Assembly (NCBI GenBank): GCA_030549335.1
Contig: CM060186.1
Coordinates: 25,838,689-25,902,688 of the forward strand
DNA length: 64,000 nucleotides
Reading direction: 5' to 3'
Origin: Pontederia crassipes
Taxonomy: Eukaryota > Streptophyta > Magnoliopsida > Commelinales > Pontederiaceae
Part shown: in pieces, positions 11,976 through 27,324 of the stretch
Position numbering within the stretch: position 1 is the stretch's first letter
How the letters are laid out: every line of letters begins with the position of its first letter
Notes under the pieces: model-generated
What the model was told of the DNA's origin: nothing
The model's database searches: none
Seen by the model: only the letters and a program-made list of their open reading frames with translations
Position numbers and translations under genes: made by a program

Positions 11976-14440
11976 TTAAAGTTAATGAAAGTGAAGTCAT
12001 AATGAACCCTCATATGATGATGAATGGAAGAAGGATGAATGAATGCCAAAGGGTAAAGCAATCCTAAGAAAATGTAAGGTAAAGAATGAAAAAGGGTAAC
12101 AAACAAGTAAGAATTAAGGAGTTATAAAAAAACTCTTAGGATGTACATGATAATGAAAGTAATATGCAATGATAAGTATATATCATGTAATGAATGCATC
12201 CTTTTATGGTATGATACTTGCATATAATGACTCTAAAATGAAACATGTATGTCAATATGATTACGTTTCAAGAATATCATGTTAAGAATGAATGTAAGTA
12301 TAATGTAATATCATGTAAGGATCATGATATACTTCATGACATACATAGTTATATATTTATATTATTACGATGATGACAAATGCATCACATGTAGTATCAT
12401 ACATAGGTTATCATACATGCATGACCTTTACATGCTTTATTTAAAGAACCATGCAGTCGTGCAAGTAACCAAGATTAATTAATGGATGATAGCTCAAGCT
12501 CATGATAAAATGTTGTACATACTCAGGATTTAATAAATTTTATTATTCTAGATGAACAATGAGATTACTAATGTAATGAAAATTTTAATTATCTTATGAA
12601 ATATTAATTATTATGAGTAATAAAAAATTTTTATTTATTATGAAATTCATTGAAATGATAAAGTCTTTCGTTGTTAATTGATTTATGGCGAAAGAGCTAA
12701 CGGTGTAAAATTCTTCTAAATTTTAAAAAGTTTTAGGATAAATTTAAAGTCGTTATCAAATTTTAAAACGCTAAAATATGCCATGATATGTCATGAGATC
12801 TATGCGAGATAATGATTAAAGTTGGAAAACGGTGAATGTAAAAAAAAAGGTTAAAAGACGACATAGATGATAAAGTTGGAAGGATTAATAGTGTAATTTA
12901 GCTTTAACTAGTTTTGGGAAACTTCATTTTGACATTCTGCATGTGTTTTTATAACAATAATAATATTATTATTATTATTACTGTATCGAACTTAACTTTT
13001 CAGAAATATATTCAAAACTCATAAAATCAAGAGGCATATATATATCGCCTTGTTCGTGCATATAAACTTAAATTACGGAGCTTCTTTTTTTTTTCATTTC
13101 TTAACATCGATCACATAAAATACGACACGAAGGAAATCTTCTTCGTCCACGAATCAAATTGCGATGTGTTTCGATGGCAATTGAAGGCTGGCGGGCTTAG
13201 ATATCTATATCGATCGCCTTAATAAAATGACAAGAAAAGCCAAGTGGGACGTCAGTGGCCGTGATTGGATGTTGCAGCAAAAAAATAATGACGAGAAATT
13301 TAATTAATAGGTGCTCGATGTGTGCTGTGTTCGTCCCCAGGAAGAAAGAAAGAAACTTGTCATTGTGGACGGCCGTGAGGAACCCCAACTCTATAATTAC
13401 ACGACAAATGTTATAATCCAAGTGCAATAAGTGGAGGAGAGAGAGAGAGAGGGGTAGGTGCATGTATGCAATATGTACACATATACTTAAGTGGGAACCG
13501 AAGGGGTCCAACACGAACATATATATCAAAACCAGGTTCCTACGAAAACCGTCTTCTCTCACACGTACATGTGTTCGATATTGATTAGTTTATATATGTG
13601 GTAGAATAAGAATATGTTTATTTTTTTTCAAAAATATAATATTGTGTTTTAAAAGTTAAGATAGATATATTTTAGCATTGGATCTGAATCTTTCTTCTTA
13701 ATTATTCCGATGAGCCGACAATGTCGACCACTTATTTTGAATGTGTCCACCACAGACAACAGTATATATTTTCAACTTTTAATATATATATATATATATA
13801 TTTATTTTTAAAATGGATCAACTATATTTTAAATATCGAATATGCAATGTTATGCACTAGTGCAATAACTTATTCATTTACATTTTGTAATAAAAATTTA
13901 ATTCTACAAAATAACAACAAAAATATCTGAATTAAACTAATCAGTTCCCATTACTATCATATTGCGACTATCAGAAAATATGCATTCATGATTTAGTCAA
14001 ATTATAAATTATAATAAATAATTATAAATCATATTGAATTGATAAATCATATTGACTATGCAGCTCCATGAATCGTAATTGAATTGATAAATTATAAATA
14101 ATTAATAATAAATTTCTGTGTTAAATTAAGCGGATAATATCATTTTTATTTCAGTCGGTGAGAAGTCGTGTACTTAAATTAAGTCAAATTTGTTTTTAAA
14201 TGCACACAAAATTTTAATTTAGGTGTTAGCCAATTATTGTATTTGAAAATTTTCCCATTTAATTTTAAAAAAAATTAACGTAATGGTTCTGCCTTAAAAC
14301 TTCATCTATCATGACTTACCAAATATACTATCTACGATGAATTAGAATAGTTAGAACTAAAACAATTTAAAAGTTAAAACCGAATAATTTAAAGGGATAA
14401 CACTGCAAAATTCAAAAAATAAAATCTATAAATTTTAATC
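11976..14440. other. Intergenic AT-rich DNA
   Basis: 12060-12420 is rich in the words 'aatgtaa' and 'atcatgta' and may be a degenerated short tandem repeat. 12955-12980 holds an (ATT)n run. 13080-13560 is less AT-rich, with a (GA)n run at about 13436-13452, but no supportable ORF; the open frame 13197-13562 on the minus strand has no recognised family. 13780-13802 is an (AT)n run. The remainder to 14440 is AT-rich and presumably includes the promoter of the LRR gene. Confidence 0.5.
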
Positions 14441-14479
14441 TTGGAAATAAAAAAAAGAAAATTCGATTTATTTCTTTGT

Positions 14480-16158
14480 CGACTACTTGGTTGCTTACCG
14501 CGTAGTCATTTGCATTGGCAGGCTATTTCTAGCCGTTTCACCACCACCACCACCACCTTTTACCTCGATGCAACTCCCTCGCCTCCCTCCCTCCCTCACA
14601 TCCATTTCTGTCTGCTCCTCTCTCTTCCGGACCCAGCGGTCGCCCCCCGATCGATTGCAACACTCGTTTCAATTGTTCGATTTGTCCCGATCTCGCCTTC
14701 AAATTAAGCTTTCTGCAGACCTTTTTACTGGACCTGGAAAGGTTCGGGCGGCACCAACAACAGTCAACAGGTACTTTCTCTCGTTGGCAGACATGTGTTG
14801 CGCTGTTTCTGCACCTCATTAATGGGGTTTTCTGCTGTTTTGTTTGTTCAACTCTGCAAAGCTCACACTTGGTGATGGATGGTGAGCTAAAGCAAAGGAT
14901 TTTGAAGACATATAAAGGTTTGTCCAAAAAAAAAATAAAAAATAAATAAAGAACAAAAGAAAAGAAAAGAAATGAAATTGGTGTTTTGCTCCTCCTTTGG
15001 GTGGTTGAGCTGGGGAGGATGAACAAAGTAGTCTGAAGGTGGCATTTTAAAGACATAAGTGGCAGAAAGATCTTCTTTTTTTTTTCGTCTCCTGTTACTT
15101 CTGTTTCAGATCTTCTGACGCCATGGGATGAGTAAATAAATGATCCTTTCTTTTTGCCTACTTTAGATCCTCGTATGCGTTTTGTTGATGTTTATTCGAA
15201 GATTCATTCAGCAAGAGGCTTCTTAATTTTTTTTTTATTTCTGTCTCGTTCCTGAAACTAAGGATAGCATGTGCTCTCTCTTTCTCTCCTTGTCATCTGG
15301 GGATTGGGAGAAACCGAGGATGTGAGAGAGATACTATTCAAAGTTCGAAAACCAGAATAATAAAATACCTTATGCTTTTGCACACGTTTTTCCATTGTTT
15401 ACAGATTTTGGATAATCAAATGGTATACTATCCATTTGTTTAAGTGATTGTGAATTGTTTACTTGCTGTATATGTTCTTCACCATCTCGTCTTGGCATTA
15501 GAATATTCATATGTAAGCAAAAGTTTGGAATATTTTGAACGCAAACAGTGGACACTATTTTGATTAGTCATTTGAAGATTTTGATTCTAGGCGTTGTTAA
15601 ATTCTTCTTGTTTTTTTCTCTTTTTCTATTGAGGGAAAACTTTGGGATTCTAACAATCTAGGTAGGTCGTAGAAAGTTTGTGTTGTATGATTCTGTTGTT
15701 CAAATATCTATAGAAAGTGTCTCTTTTGTGTTTATTTTGATCTTCGAAAGATCTAATCTTTCTTGGTTATGCAGACCTGATACCTTGAAGCATTCAGTTG
15801 GTGTGTCGCCTGATATCAAAACTTCGTCCTATCACTCTGGCCGTCCGTGAGCTACCACCTCGCACCTTGAGAAAGGTGTGGGCACAGGCGAAGAGATCCC
15901 CTTGCTTTTCAGCTCCAATATCGAGATTCCTCCTTGATCAATTCCACTGTCGAATGGTTAAAGGTTCTCCAATTGACAATGGCTAACCACTGAAGTGATA
16001 AGGAGAAAACTACAGCTCGCGTTGCAACAACAGCTGCAACATTAGTTGTAGTAATATTTTTGTTTGCTAGATTTTGTTATAACTCAAGTTCTTCAGATCA
16101 TATAGGAGAAGATAGTTTATTAGAGATCTCTGGGAGATCATTTTGCATCCAAAAAAAG
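14480..16158 (+). promoter_or_regulatory. 5' leader of the LRR gene with intron and small uORFs
   Basis: CT- and CAC-rich sequence at 14535-14640 is typical of a plant 5' UTR. A strong donor (AACAG|gtactt, intron from 14771) and acceptor (gttatgcag, exon from 15775) define a leader intron of about 1 kb. The second leader part contains a 10-codon uORF (15954-15986) overlapping a 4-codon uORF (15979-15993) ahead of the main ATG at 16159; these could lower translation if they remain in the mature mRNA. A further leader intron near 15866-16070 cannot be excluded. The transcription start was not located. Confidence 0.55.
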
Positions 16159-18946
16159 ATGACAAGAATAGGTTGTTTCCCTTTGCTTCTTGCTGGGAAG
16201 AGAAAAAAGTCAAAAGTGAGCAAACATTTATATCCAAGGGTTATTTTCACTTGCATCTTTTGGTTTCTTAACTTTTAGGTCATAAAGTACTGACCTCAGT
16301 TGTTGGTGACAGGAATTAGCCAAACTAACCGATGTCCGGGAGATTAACCCTGTTTTGCAAAATGAACGTGAGGAATTTGTTTATCCATCTGCTGAGAAGA
16401 GCTTGAAGGAGGGTTTATTGGCATCTAAAAAGATTACTCATGACAAAGCAAAGGTTGAATTGTTTACAGAGGTGGCCTATGAGGGAGAAGATGAGCATGA
16501 GGACATCTTATCCCTAAAGAGGGATTATTCTGACTTTGATCTCCAAGCACTGAGTGGTGGAGCAGGTGATGCCAACTCTGATTGCTCTAATGAACCAAGC
16601 AATGAGGAACTGGAAAAGGCATCTGGGGAAGTAGTAGAAGGGATATCTCCGGAGGTAATCACCCAGAGTGGGCATGTCAGTGATCCAGGAATTGGAAGGA
16701 CAACAAATTTCTGTGGTTCACCCAAGTTGAAGCGCTCATGCTCCAACATTGAGACAAAGAGAGGTGGTAAATTGCTCAAGTCATCAATCATTTCTCAGTC
16801 ATATGATGATCTGCAAAACGTATCCATAAATTACAGCGGAGAAGCTCCAAATTGCATCACAGGAAGCCCACTGTCAGTGATGACCTCGTGCAGTGCTGAC
16901 AAAGTTATGTTGAAGAAGAAGTCTTCAAGCCAAGTGCTTCCATCAAGGAGTAGAAAGCTGTGGTGGAAGCTCTTCTTGTGGAGCCACAGAAATCTCCACA
17001 GACCTTGGACGTCAAAGTTGCCTAGGATTGCTTCCAGTAACAACGCTTCTGAGCAGAAATGTGGGTATTGCTCAGATACTCTGGAACCAAGCAATGTCGC
17101 TCGCATGAAGAAGGAAGTGGAGGAACCTGACATGAAAGCTAGAGCTGGATTGTGGCCACAGCATCAGTGGGTTGCATTCTCTACTGAGTCCTCTTCCATG
17201 GATAGAGTTAATGCGTGGGTGCATAGCATTGATGATAGCCTTATGTGCCCTGTTAATGATGCTGTAAATGGTGGTGGTGAAGCTGCACCTGCACTTTTCT
17301 CTTACCCAAATTCTGTCACGATTGGAGAATCTTCAAGTAAGAATCATGTACATTCAGGCAGGCGTATATTGGAGGAGGTCAAGCAGGCCAACAGCATAAT
17401 TCAATCTCTAAATACTGTTTCCTCAGTTGCCCACATTTCTGGCATGGGCTTAAAGGTGTTACCAGCAATTTCAGCTTTTGCTAGCTTAAGGACTGTAAAT
17501 TTATCAAGCAACTTCATAGGTATAATCTGACTAGTACTTCCTGTCAGTCAGTAGTATCTACCTTCTAAGGCCTTGGATGTAACACAACTTTGTGATTGCT
17601 GCAGTACACATCTCGCCAGGGACGTTGCCTAAGAGCCTTCACATGCTCGACTTGTCTCGAAACAAGATTGCCAGTATCGAAGGGCTGAGAGATTTGTCTA
17701 GATTGCGTGTTCTTAATCTCAGCTATAACAGGATTACAAGAATCGGCCATGGTAAATGTCATATTTTTGTTTTTGCTTCTGATATACTCAGTTTCCTTCA
17801 AGTCCATGTTCATTGCCATATGGAAGAATGTGTTTTATTAGCCATTTTATAGTGTTGGCTTCCTTAAATATGTGCTGTAATCTCTAGTAGAAATTTACAT
17901 ATCTCAATGTCTGATGTTGATTCAATGAGTCTCATTTGTCAGACTAGGTACAGTGCATATGCTTTTTGTTCTGATTCTTCTATGCAATGATCATCGCCCG
18001 TCATCGATAGATTGCTTTTCTGTGTTCCCTGGATAGTATGCTACCATTAGCTGAAAGGGACCTCTTGTCATGTTTCTTGTTTCCTCATAAGTTGCATGAA
18101 ATTTATGTTACATTTCTGATTTGTATCCAAGCCTGCGCATCATGTTCCGATGGCAAAAAGATGCCTATTATCATTTAGCACCAATGTGTCATTCGAACAT
18201 GTGCATGCAATTGCATCAAGTCAGGACTTGCAGTAGCACCTCTCAACTGCCGCATATCAATCATTAAAATAATCCACTAACATGTCGTGAGACCATATGA
18301 CAAATTATGCACTCATTATATGGAGAATCTGAACTTTATTTCTCTAATCAAACATGAGTACGAGTTGTACCCCAAATGTAGTGGTAGAAACTCTCCTACA
18401 ACAGATGCCAATGAGGATGTACCCCTTTGTGCAGGATTGTCAAATTGTGCCCTTATCAAAGAGCTGTACATGGCGGGGAATAAGATCAGCGATGTTGAGG
18501 GTCTTCACAGGCTTCTGAAGCTCACAGTTCTAGACCTGAGCTTCAACAAGATATCCACAGCCAAGGCTCTGGGTCAGCTGGTTGCCAACTACAACACCTT
18601 GCTGGCCCTCAACATCCTCGGCAATCCAGTACAAAGCAACATCGGCGATGAGCAGCTCCGAAAAGCGGTTTCAGGTCTCTTGCCGAAGCTGGTGTACCTG
18701 AACAAGCAGCCTGTCAAACCACAGAGGGCGAGGGAGGTAGCCGCCGACAGCATCGCCAAGGCCGCACTAGGCAACACTGGCTGGAGTCCGCGGAGGAGAG
18801 CGACTATTCGGCGAGTCGGGCAGAGCTCAAATGCGTCGGTGAAAGGGAGGAGCGGTGAAGGGAATGGTCGCAGGGGTTCCAGTAGCAACACTGGGCAGAA
18901 GAATGGTAGATACAAATCCAAGAGTAGGCATTCTTCAAGGAAATAA
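16159..18946 (+). CDS. Leucine-rich repeat protein, plant outer arm dynein light chain 1-like family
   Basis: Four coding exons: 16159-16215, 16313-17519, 17605-17751 and 18435-18946, all with GT-AG borders and matching phases, giving 640 aa. The N terminus MTRIGCFPLLLAGKRKKSK is the short Cys/Lys start usual in this plant family. Residues about 20-390 are low in recognisable domains and rich in Ser, Glu and Asp. From about residue 395 come SDS22-type leucine-rich repeats: LRTVNLSSNFI, LHMLDLSRNKIASIEGL, LRVLNLSYNRITRIG, IKELYMAGNKISDVEGL and LTVLDLSFNKIS. The last 70 residues are a basic Arg/Ser/Lys tail. The family is named from similarity to axonemal dynein light chain LC1, but flowering plants have no such dynein, so the role is unknown; a scaffold role is likely. 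I chose the ATG at 16159 for its conserved start and splice phase. Confidence 0.9.
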
Positions 18947-20924
18947 GCCCCTGCCCAGATTCGTATTGATGGTATAATTTAGTTCTTTTTGTTAGCATCT
19001 GATCACTTTCTTGTATCAGAAATTGCATATTTGCATTTTTTTTTTAGGCATCGTCATGGTACCAGACCAAGTTTCGAAACTACAACAAGATCACAGATAA
19101 TGGATTCCAAAGGATCCAATCATTGTTGGAATCATATACCTGGTTGTGTGTGTTCTTTTTAAAATATATTATTGCTGTACGAACCTTATGCATGAATCTG
19201 GTCACGTGCATAATGGTCCATTCAATATCAAATATTTAATTGACATATTTGTTCTCTAGCACCTTACATTTTTTTATTCGACAAATGGTATGGGAAAAGT
19301 TGAATTGAGATAGGTTGAGTTTGGAAATAGAAAGGTAGTTTCTCGAATTAACATATTAGTGTATTTGGATAGCGTGAAAGGTAATGACGAGGAATTAGAA
19401 AATTGATATGACGAAAAAAATTTTATGCGATGGATGATTTTTTTATGAATTTTGTATTAAAATTTATTATTATAATTATAAAGTATAATTTTATTATAAT
19501 TAAAAATAAATTTATAAATAAATTTTTTTTAAAAATGTTAAACAATATAGTATTCAAATGTAAAAAAATCATTTTTTGAAAATTAATTATAATTAGTGAA
19601 ATATTAAAATTAAAATAATAAGTAATAAATAATATTATATTAATCCTTATTATAAATATTTTATATATAATAAATAATTATTTTATAAGGGCAAAGTGTG
19701 TGAGAGAGAAAATAAGAAAAGAAAAAAACTAAATACCAAAAAAAAAGTCACATAAAAAAACATTAATTGCTCCGGTTCCACCAAAAAGGTGGAATCGTAG
19801 TGTTAAAATGGGAGTCATGTGCATTCCGATTCCACAAAAAATGGTGGAATAGGAGGTCGCGTTTGACAAAATCGGAGCACGATTTCACCTCGGTTTCGAA
19901 CCAAATGCGGCTACATTGGTTTGATGGAATTGAACGAAGAACTGAGGAATTAATGTGATAGGAAAAATGAAATGTAATGTTTAATTGTAATGAGTGTTAA
20001 ATAAAATATTGGCATTATAAATATAAAATATAAATCAATTAATTATTATATATAAGTATAAATTAATTTTTTATGGAAAAAATTTTGTTAAAAAATAGAT
20101 TATTTAATATAAAAACCCATTTTTTATTCATTTTATTTAATGAAATATTAAAATTTTTAATAAATGATAAGTAATAAATAATAATACACTAATAATTTAT
20201 TATAAATATTTTATATTTAGTAGATAAATTATTTTATATAAGCATGGTAAGAAAAAGAAAAAAAAGTTGAAAAGAAAAAAAAAGAAGGGTCAAATAATGA
20301 AAAAACAGAGAACACCAAATGCCATCAAAAGATGGAATCGGACAAGGATCACATAACCCAATTATGATGGCTCATCCCAAGGATCAAGCTACCATGTCTT
20401 ATTTAAAATTAGGTTGGTTCCAAAACCTAGTTTCATTATCAAATACAGATAGGGTCATAATGTATTAAATTATTTTATACTTTTAATTTACATGTTCTAA
20501 TTTTCGAACTACTAGGCAACCTCCCTTGGTAGTGAAAGAAAGAAAGTTACATGTTCTTAGTCAATCGAAATTTTCTTAAACCGAGTTACAACTCTTACAG
20601 ATTTAACAGTCAACACTTAAAACGCGTACAAATTTAAGTGAGTAAACCGAGTTAAATTGGCATAAAATGTTATAAAAAAAATTAGTTTTAAAATTGTGTA
20701 AACTCTTAATCGGAGAATATGATCTTTTACGAGTTTATATAATTTCATACGAGCACTGATAATTTTAATTTTTGATAGTAAAATGTCAAATATTTTATTT
20801 AATTAATTTAATCATAATATTTAATTAGAAATGTATTTATATTTTATGAATTTTAGGGAGGCGATAGATGCATTTTATAAGTTAAATTAAAAAAAGTGTA
20901 CGACGATACAGGACAAAAAACGAG
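18947..20924. other. Intergenic DNA with an AT-rich, internally duplicated repeat
   Basis: 18947-19250 is the 3' flank of the LRR gene. About 19355-20452 is extremely AT-rich and contains two related halves: each has a long A/T stretch, then 'ttattttata..g', a run of 'gaaaagaaaaaaa' and a phrase like 'accaaaaaggtggaatcg' (19780 and 20320). Its ends read TGTATTTGGATAG (19362) and, inverted, CTGTATTTGATAATG (about 20450), which suggests a degenerate non-autonomous DNA transposon, but no target duplication could be fixed. 20460-20860 repeats 'accgagtt/aactc' words. No gene is supported. Confidence 0.45.
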
Positions 20925-20932
20925 TATATAAG
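20925..20932 (+). promoter_or_regulatory. TATA box of the DAHP synthase gene
   Basis: TATATAAG at 20925-20932 lies 123 bp upstream of the ATG at 21055. Transcription would start around 20955-20965, leaving a leader of about 90-100 nt that includes the (GA)n run. Confidence 0.65.
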
Positions 20933-21011
20933 AAACCTTGCTCCGCCGCCTCTTACCATTCGCCCCAAAACTCTCCCTTGTTGTGTCACTCATTTCCCGG
21001 CGCTGCCACGG

Positions 21012-21014
<3 letters not shown>

Positions 21015-21052
<38 letters not shown>
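21015..21052 (+). repeat. (GA)19 microsatellite in the DAHP synthase 5' UTR
   Basis: Nineteen GA units end two bases before the start codon (gaggATGG). Long GA tracts in plant leaders can bind BBR/BPC GAGA factors; length differences between individuals are likely. No ATG lies between the TATA box and 21055, which supports 21055 as the start. Confidence 0.9.
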
Positions 21053-24626
<3,574 letters not shown>

Positions 24627-24690
24627 TGAATTTTCTTTGCTTCGCTTGTTGATATTCTACGGTGACTGGGCGATCCCTCCCTCATTTCCA

Positions 24691-24772
24691 AGAATTTCTT
24701 AATCTATGTACAAGTTACATGAGATCCTCAATTTCCACTGGAATTTCTTAATCTATGTACAAGTTACGTGAT
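24691..24772 (+). repeat. Short direct repeat in the DAHP synthase 3' flank
   Basis: About 33 bases beginning GAATTTCTTAATCTATGTAC occur at about 24691 and 24740, 49 bp apart, with one base changed near the end. It is a recent local duplication just after the stop codon, probably within or near the 3' UTR. Confidence 0.7.
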
Positions 24773-24774
24773 GG

Positions 24775-25099
24775 ATACGCAAGTATGATGTCGAATCGAT
24801 TCCCAGTGGTATGTTTTGATTTCGAGATCCACATAGACAGAGTTGTTCCTATCATGCACGTTTGGCTTTAAGGTACTATCATTTTCGGTGACGATTGGAT
24901 GTACTGCCATGCTCCTTATTGGATCTTCTCGGGAATGGGACATTAGCTGTGTACTGTTGTTACCCCTTGGCTGATAACATATAGATTTCTCTTCTAACAA
25001 AGGGCCCTCAAATTCCCACAAAGACTTCCGAGCGGGGTATACAACCCATCGAGATTGGATTAATCTTTGTTCGGTTATTAGTTCATGGAAGGATGACAA
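24775..25099 (-). other. Unassigned uninterrupted reading frame
   Basis: A frame of about 110 codons on the minus strand is open, starts MSSFHELITEQRLIQSRWVV and has ordinary amino-acid composition (many Trp, Arg, Glu, His), unlike the low-complexity frames elsewhere. The DNA is about 45 percent GC in AT-rich surroundings and lies directly beyond the DAHP synthase 3' end. I do not recognise the family. It could be a gene fragment, an organelle-derived insertion or chance. No splice signals were clear. Confidence 0.3.
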
Positions 25100-26708
25100 A
25101 AATATGGGTTGAAATGTATAAAAAGGTATAATAATATATTAAAAATAATAAAGATTATCTTTTCTAACCCCATTTGAAATATAATGTTTTGCATATAATT
25201 TTAATTTATAAACTTTAGTTGCTGAACTTTTTTTTCGATTTAACATTTCATCAATATTTTAATTTTGAACAATCTTGAAGTATCAAATTTACCTTTATTC
25301 TTTCGTTATAACAAAAGCTTTTTTTTAATACGAACAAAGGTAAAAATATTTGTTAAAAATCATATTAATTATTTGAAATATTGTGTTCACTTTGTTAATT
25401 TTTTTCTTATATTAAAAAAGTTAGGGTAAAAATGATTTTTCATAATACTATTAAAAATATAATTATATGTTATGTGTTCTGTCATTATATGGACACAACG
25501 TCATTTGTTTGCATATTATTGATCATGCATTTACATTTGGTGATCCCTGTATAAGTGGTGATATGTTATGTGACTACATATGATTATTTCTTTCATTCAC
25601 TTCCAAATATATAACATCTTCACCTTCAAATATATAACATCTTGATGAACAACGGCCTAACCCACCGATCAAGGTTGTCAAGATTGAGATCTTACATAAA
25701 ATTAAAGATGGATCATAAGATTGAAGATCGTAAGATCAAATCAAGAATCATAAAATTTTATCTACGTTGTTTTGGCATGCCGAGTGGCTGCTATGATCGC
25801 ATATGCGTGGAGATAGATCTCTCATCACCAATTAAATAGGAAGTTTGAGTGCAGACGTCAGTAGGTTCTTTCAAACTATTCAATATGAGAATCTACCATC
25901 TTTTTTATTTCTGATGTGGCTTGGTAGGGCATCATCCGGAGGTTTGTTTGAGGAAGCCAACGTCGCTACTCTCAACGGATGAATCACCCTTGGCCCGTGG
26001 CTTCGTTCATCGGGTGCGAGGCAACCTCAGCGGGGGATCAGCCGCCCTCTCCCACGTCGTGCGTCCAGGTGAAGTCATCCACCATATCACCAGGTTGTGG
26101 GTGGACAATCCACGACTGGGCATCGATGGAGGGAGCCGTCGATGAAACCCCAGTCGTATTGAGGACCATACTTGACCTCAACAATCCACTGACTGTGGGC
26201 TGACTTTTGAGAGACAACGATTAGATTCACAGCATGTGTCCATGACATCAGAAATCCATCCATTAGTGACCCCATCAATTGTCGTTTCAGACGTGTACGG
26301 AGGTGAGACAACTGTCAATTATGTGTGGGGTATGGACGCAGGTGACCCCCCTCTGGATCCCTTGCCACATGGAGCGCACTTCACTCTACATCGACGACAC
26401 GTGGACAAGGTATGGGAGGCACATTGGCACATCGGCTAACACATGGACACTCTAAAGCATCTATCGAGAGCACCTTTCTAGGGACAAGTTGTCAAAAAAA
26501 TAAAACCCTAACATATTTACTTCACCCCTGATCTCTTTACCTACACAGACCTCTGTCAAACGATCTCCTCTTACTCTGCTAAATGATCTCCTCTTACTCT
26601 GTAAGGTCCTCTTCATCCCCATCCGCCACGCTTCGCACCATCATATCAAAACAATGTCCAAGCCAAGCCAACGCAAGGCAAGGCATTTAGTGATTTCCAA
26701 CAAATCCT
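25100..26708. other. Intergenic DNA with a GC-rich, non-coding block
   Basis: 25100-25640 is AT-rich and empty. 25570-25640 has a short duplication ('caaatatataacatctt'). 25920-26450 is GC-rich with overlapping short frames on both strands but none coherent; phrases such as 'gtggacaatccacgac' and 'acgtggacaaggtatgg' suggest an old transposon. 26560-26610 has a short direct repeat ('gatctcctcttactctg'). Confidence 0.45.
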
Positions 26709-26711
26709 TAA

Positions 26712-26949
26712 GGCCGCATTTGGCATCGGATTAAGGCCAAGAATAAGACACTATTATCACGATTTGTGCCAAACATTCTTTGGATTAAAAAGTGGGACCC
26801 ACATCCAATGATGACAAAAGTAAACAAATTTTCGGGTTTAATGTTCGTTGTCTCTGGTTGAACACACTGCTCCCATGAGATTAAGTAGGAGCAAGAAGAG
26901 AATACAAAATATGTATTTTGGATTACAAGTTCTTGATCCAAATGGGGCC
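26712..26949. mobile_element. Tourist-like (PIF/Harbinger) MITE
   Basis: The ends are GGCCGCATTTGG (26712) and CCAAATGGGGCC (to 26949), an 11 of 12 inverted match. TAA occurs on both sides (26709-26711 and 26950-26952), the 3-bp duplication of Harbinger-type elements. At 238 bp with no coding capacity this fits a MITE. The open frame crossing it on the minus strand is meaningless. Confidence 0.7.
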
Positions 26950-26954
26950 TAAGG

Positions 26955-27324
26955 GATTGCGCAGGAGTACACGGCTAGAGGACAAGCACTCTGACCCTGA
27001 CTCCTTCGAGGCGGAGCTCCTAGATATGGGCCTACTCCTCCCGGTGCACCGAAAAGGAATGAAAGCAAGGAATGAGTAAACGGTCGGCTCCACCGGTCCT
27101 AACAAGTAAGGCGGCTGCAAAGAACAAGGGGAGAACACGTAGGGCTAACTAGTCAATAACTAGTAAAGACTCACTAGTTATTTCTAATGTGCAAGATCAA
27201 TCGGGGCCAGGATGGTCGACCAACCTACATGAAGATTCTATCATGGAACTGTCGAGGAGTGTACCAAGGCAAAGTTATGGACCGACTCCCCTTTTACAAT
27301 ATAGGCTATTGTAGGGGATCATTT
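26955..27324 (+). mobile_element. L1-type LINE, 5' part: end of ORF1 and start of ORF2
   Basis: An ATG at 27229 opens MKILSWNCRGVYQGKVMDRL, the standard start of the plant L1 ORF2 endonuclease. Upstream, 26955-27090 encodes a basic/acidic stretch with RRSTRLEDKHSD, as in ORF1 C-termini. ORF2 sequence is lost after about 30 codons where the foldback element begins. The matching later ORF2 parts resume on the other side (28980 onwards), so this is most likely one element broken by insertion and deletion. Confidence 0.65.

Noticed and set aside
14538..15056. 172-codon minus-strand frame
   Set aside because: It spans the leader exon and intron border of the LRR gene in antisense; poly-Trp end comes from CCA repeats.
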